Assembly: GCA_014268975.2 (NCBI GenBank)
Contig: CP077096.1
Location: forward strand, 429,001-493,000
Reading direction: 5' to 3'
Source of the DNA: Pseudomonas wayambapalatensis
GTDB taxonomy: Bacteria > Pseudomonadota > Gammaproteobacteria > Pseudomonadales > Pseudomonadaceae
Length of the DNA stretch: 64,000 bases
Shown here one piece after another: positions 63,964 to 64,000 of this stretch. Both the position numbers and the translations under genes were made by a program. Position 1 is the stretch's first letter; each line of letters begins with the position of its first letter. The notes beneath the pieces were generated by a model, which saw only the letters and a program-made list of their open reading frames with translations, ran no database searches and had not been told where the DNA came from.

Positions 63964-64000
63964 ATGGAACTGCGTCACCTGCGTTACTTCATCGCCGTCG
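63964..64000 (+). CDS. LysR-family regulator (only the first 12 codons in window)
   Basis: ATG GAA CTG CGT CAC CTG CGT TAC gives MELRHLRYFIAV, the characteristic N-terminus of LysR regulators. The rest lies beyond the window. Divergent from the MFS transporter, which it may control. Confidence 0.75.
   Translation, partial: MELRHLRYFIAV

Overview
The window reads as ordinary chromosome from a Pseudomonas of the P. putida group. This rests on high-GC, high-GC3 coding sequence, on a gene order I recognise as core Pseudomonas (ilvD ... mutM ... ggt-ferredoxin-coaD ... rsmD-M16-ftsYEX-rpoH ... thiSG-trmB ... hemW-rdgB ... metXW-yggT-proC-yggS-pilT ... argS-priA-rpmE ... mrcA-pilMNOPQ-aroK-aroB-damX-gltBD-hemE), and on Pseudomonas-type REP palindromes between operons. 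I see no prophage, insertion sequence, CRISPR array, tRNA or rRNA gene. Species is inferred, not measured.

Layout. 1-5.9 kb: a truncated cystine symporter gene, a secreted phosphorylcholine phosphatase, ilvD, a possible 54-aa gene, and rlmI. 6-13.6 kb: an HDOD protein with mutM; a ferredoxin translationally coupled to gamma-glutamyltransferase; coaD; an aldehyde dehydrogenase divergent from a TetR regulator; and a sulfurtransferase. 13.6-20.8 kb (minus strand): an exported M16 peptidase pair coupled to rsmD, a second M16 pair without signal peptides, and a YheT-type hydrolase, possibly one transcription unit. 21-25.2 kb: ftsY-ftsE-ftsX and rpoH, the last with an AlgU/RpoE-type promoter. 25.2-30.9 kb: mtgA, a DUF423 protein, thiS-thiG-trmB, DUF3392, hemW-rdgB and DUF4426. 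30.9-34.9 kb: metX-metW and yggT-proC-yggS. 34.9-42.1 kb: pilT without pilU, an NlpC/P60 hydrolase, a TM2 protein, a SPOR protein, argS and priA. 42.2-47.4 kb: rpmE, a nuclease whose signal peptide is encoded across the rpmE terminator, a short malic enzyme and penicillin-binding protein 1A. 47.5-54.5 kb: a reduced pilM-pilN-pilO/P-pilQ cluster with a PilO-PilP fusion and a HofQ-sized secretin, then aroK, aroB and a DamX-like ATPase/SPOR protein. 54.8-64 kb: gltB-gltD, hemE, a small periplasmic OB-fold protein, and an MFS transporter divergent from a truncated LysR gene.

Functionally the window is housekeeping: amino acid supply (ilvD, metXW, proC, gltBD, aroKB), cofactors (coaD, thiSG, hemW, hemE), cell envelope and division (ftsEX, mtgA, mrcA, SPOR proteins), translation and replication (argS, priA, rpmE, rsmD, trmB, rlmI) and stress (rpoH, mutM). 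The least explained part is the second M16 pair. It lacks export signals and is preceded by an 11-bp perfect hairpin that covers the ribosome binding site of its first gene. I do not see a complete novel defence or biosynthetic system.
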